Positions 6,937-7,547 of a DNA stretch of 7,547 nt are shown piece by piece. The stretch spans positions 1-7,547 of the forward strand of contig JAJZKX010000080.1 of NCBI GenBank assembly GCA_021850745.1, given 5' to 3'. Under the pieces are notes generated by a model. It did no database searches and was not told the origin of the DNA. It worked only from the letters and a program-made list of their open reading frames with translations. Each line of letters opens with the position of its first letter. The stretch's first letter is position 1. Made by a program: the position numbers and the translations under genes. This DNA is from Thermoplasmata archaeon (GTDB lineage Archaea; Thermoplasmatota; Thermoplasmata; Thermoplasmatales; Thermoplasmataceae).

Positions 6937-7547
6937 AAACTGGGCCAGGTTCTGGCAGGGCTCTCTTGCTTTATGTTCCCATAGCTCTTGCAACAGCATC
7001 TGGTATTGCTGCATCCATATTAATAGGCAGAACTTCGGTGATTCTTGCAGGGCTCGCCATAGTTGCATATGTCCTTGGCCTGAGGCACGGGGTCGACGCA
7101 GACCATATTGCAGCAATCGACAATACTGTCAGGAAGCTTATGCAGGAGGGAAAAAATACTGTGTCTGTTGGAACATGGTTTTCCCTCGGGCATTCGACTG
7201 TGGTTGTTACCCTCATAGTGGCACTGATTTTCTTCACAAGGACAGTAGCCGGTGGAATACCAGCCCTGCAGGCAAATGGGGCCATAATTGGTACGGCAGT
7301 ATCAGGAGCCTTTCTCTGGATTATCGGGCTGATGAATGTGGTCATAGCTCTTGGAATCTATAGAATTTACAGAAACCTCCGCGAAGGAAACGGGGAAACA
7401 CTGGACATTGAAGATTTGCTTTCAAGAAGGGGCTTATTAAACAGGTACTTCCATCCCCTGTTCCGGGTTGTGAACAAGCCATGGCAGATTTACCCCATCG
7501 TGGTGATGTTCGCGAGCCTTGGTTTCCGGAATACCAGACATTGTGAA
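6891..7547 (+). CDS. NiCoT-family nickel/cobalt permease, partial; last ~17 codons artefactual
   Basis: Secondary transporter for Ni2+ or Co2+ uptake (HoxN/NixA/NicT family) in the cytoplasmic membrane. The family signature HX4DH is present as H66-GVDA-D71-H72 in RHGVDADHIAAIDNT, and the second signature is SLGHSTVV at 98-105. Hydrophobic segments are visible at ~24-45, 48-64, 91-117 and 131-157. A charged cytoplasmic loop follows, then FHPLFRVVNKPWQIYP (187-202), which in homologues leads into GFLFGLGFDTATE. Here the frame instead reads VVMFASLGFRNTRHCE, because the last 52 bases are an inverted copy of the gene's own start. Real coding therefore ends near 7495-7500. The cytosolic N-terminus has a short His cluster (EHHHDE, 11-16). 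An in-frame ATG at 6855 would add 12 residues. Nickel versus cobalt preference cannot be decided. Confidence 0.9.
   Translation, partial: MSGIPETKAREHHHDETGPGSGRALLLYVPIALATASGIAASILIGRTSVILAGLAIVAYVLGLRHGVDADHIAAIDNTVRKLMQEGKNTVSVGTWFSLGHSTVVVTLIVALIFFTRTVAGGIPALQANGAIIGTAVSGAFLWIIGLMNVVIALGIYRIYRNLREGNGETLDIEDLLSRRGLLNRYFHPLFRVVNKPWQIYPIVVMFASLGFRNTRHCE
7496..7547 (-). repeat. Right arm of the 52-base inverted repeat, probable fold-back chimera
   Basis: Exact reverse complement of 6885-6936, ending precisely at the window edge. It breaks the permease frame just where a highly conserved family motif (YPxGFLFGLGFD) should continue. This pattern fits a template-switch or assembly-graph artefact rather than a biological repeat. 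Confidence 0.9.

Noticed and set aside
6885..7547. Terminal inverted repeats of an insertion sequence
   Set aside because: The arms cover the start of a permease gene, the enclosed sequence is that permease and not a transposase, and no target-site duplication can be seen. A fold-back artefact explains it better.

Overview
The window looks like a chromosomal segment of an acidophilic archaeon, most likely of the Thermoplasmata (Thermoplasma-like). The reasons are a secreted S53 acid protease with Thermoplasmata-style beta-repeats rich in N-glycosylation sequons, an archaeal-type Ogg2 DNA glycosylase, very short gene spacings and AT-rich TATA-like boxes just upstream of start codons. The G+C content is moderate by eye (not computed). 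The assignment rests on protein character, not on a database search.

Layout. Four genes lie head to tail on the minus strand and one partial gene diverges on the plus strand. Read in minus-strand order from 6793 down they are: an Ogg2-type 8-oxoguanine DNA glycosylase (6128-6793); a fused NAD(P)H-hydrate epimerase/dehydratase, Nnr (4699-6102); an AMP-forming acyl-CoA-synthetase-like protein with a strongly degenerate ATP-binding loop (2968-4626); and a large secreted S53 (sedolisin) peptidase that runs off the left edge (1-2902). Going right from 6891 is a NiCoT nickel/cobalt permease. Its natural sequence appears to end near 7495-7500.

How the genes fit together. ogg2 and nnr are 25 bases apart and both repair spontaneous chemical damage, one to guanine in DNA and the other to NAD(P)H. 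A shared transcript for damage control is plausible. The synthetase-like gene has its own Shine-Dalgarno sequence and a TATA-like box, so it may be transcribed separately. The peptidase is probably exported and surface-attached and digests protein in acid surroundings. No strong functional link joins it to the repair genes.

Main points for a second look. (1) The last 52 bases are a perfect inverted copy of 6885-6936, which covers the permease start. They replace the expected permease sequence, so this is most likely a fold-back assembly or amplification chimera at a contig end. (2) The peptidase carries four consecutive C-terminal repeats, each exactly 76 residues long. (3) The AMP-ligase-like protein has lost nearly all of its A3 (P-loop) signature while keeping the A7 Asp and the A10 Lys. 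I saw no convincing novel multi-gene system, no CRISPR, no transposase and no RNA gene.
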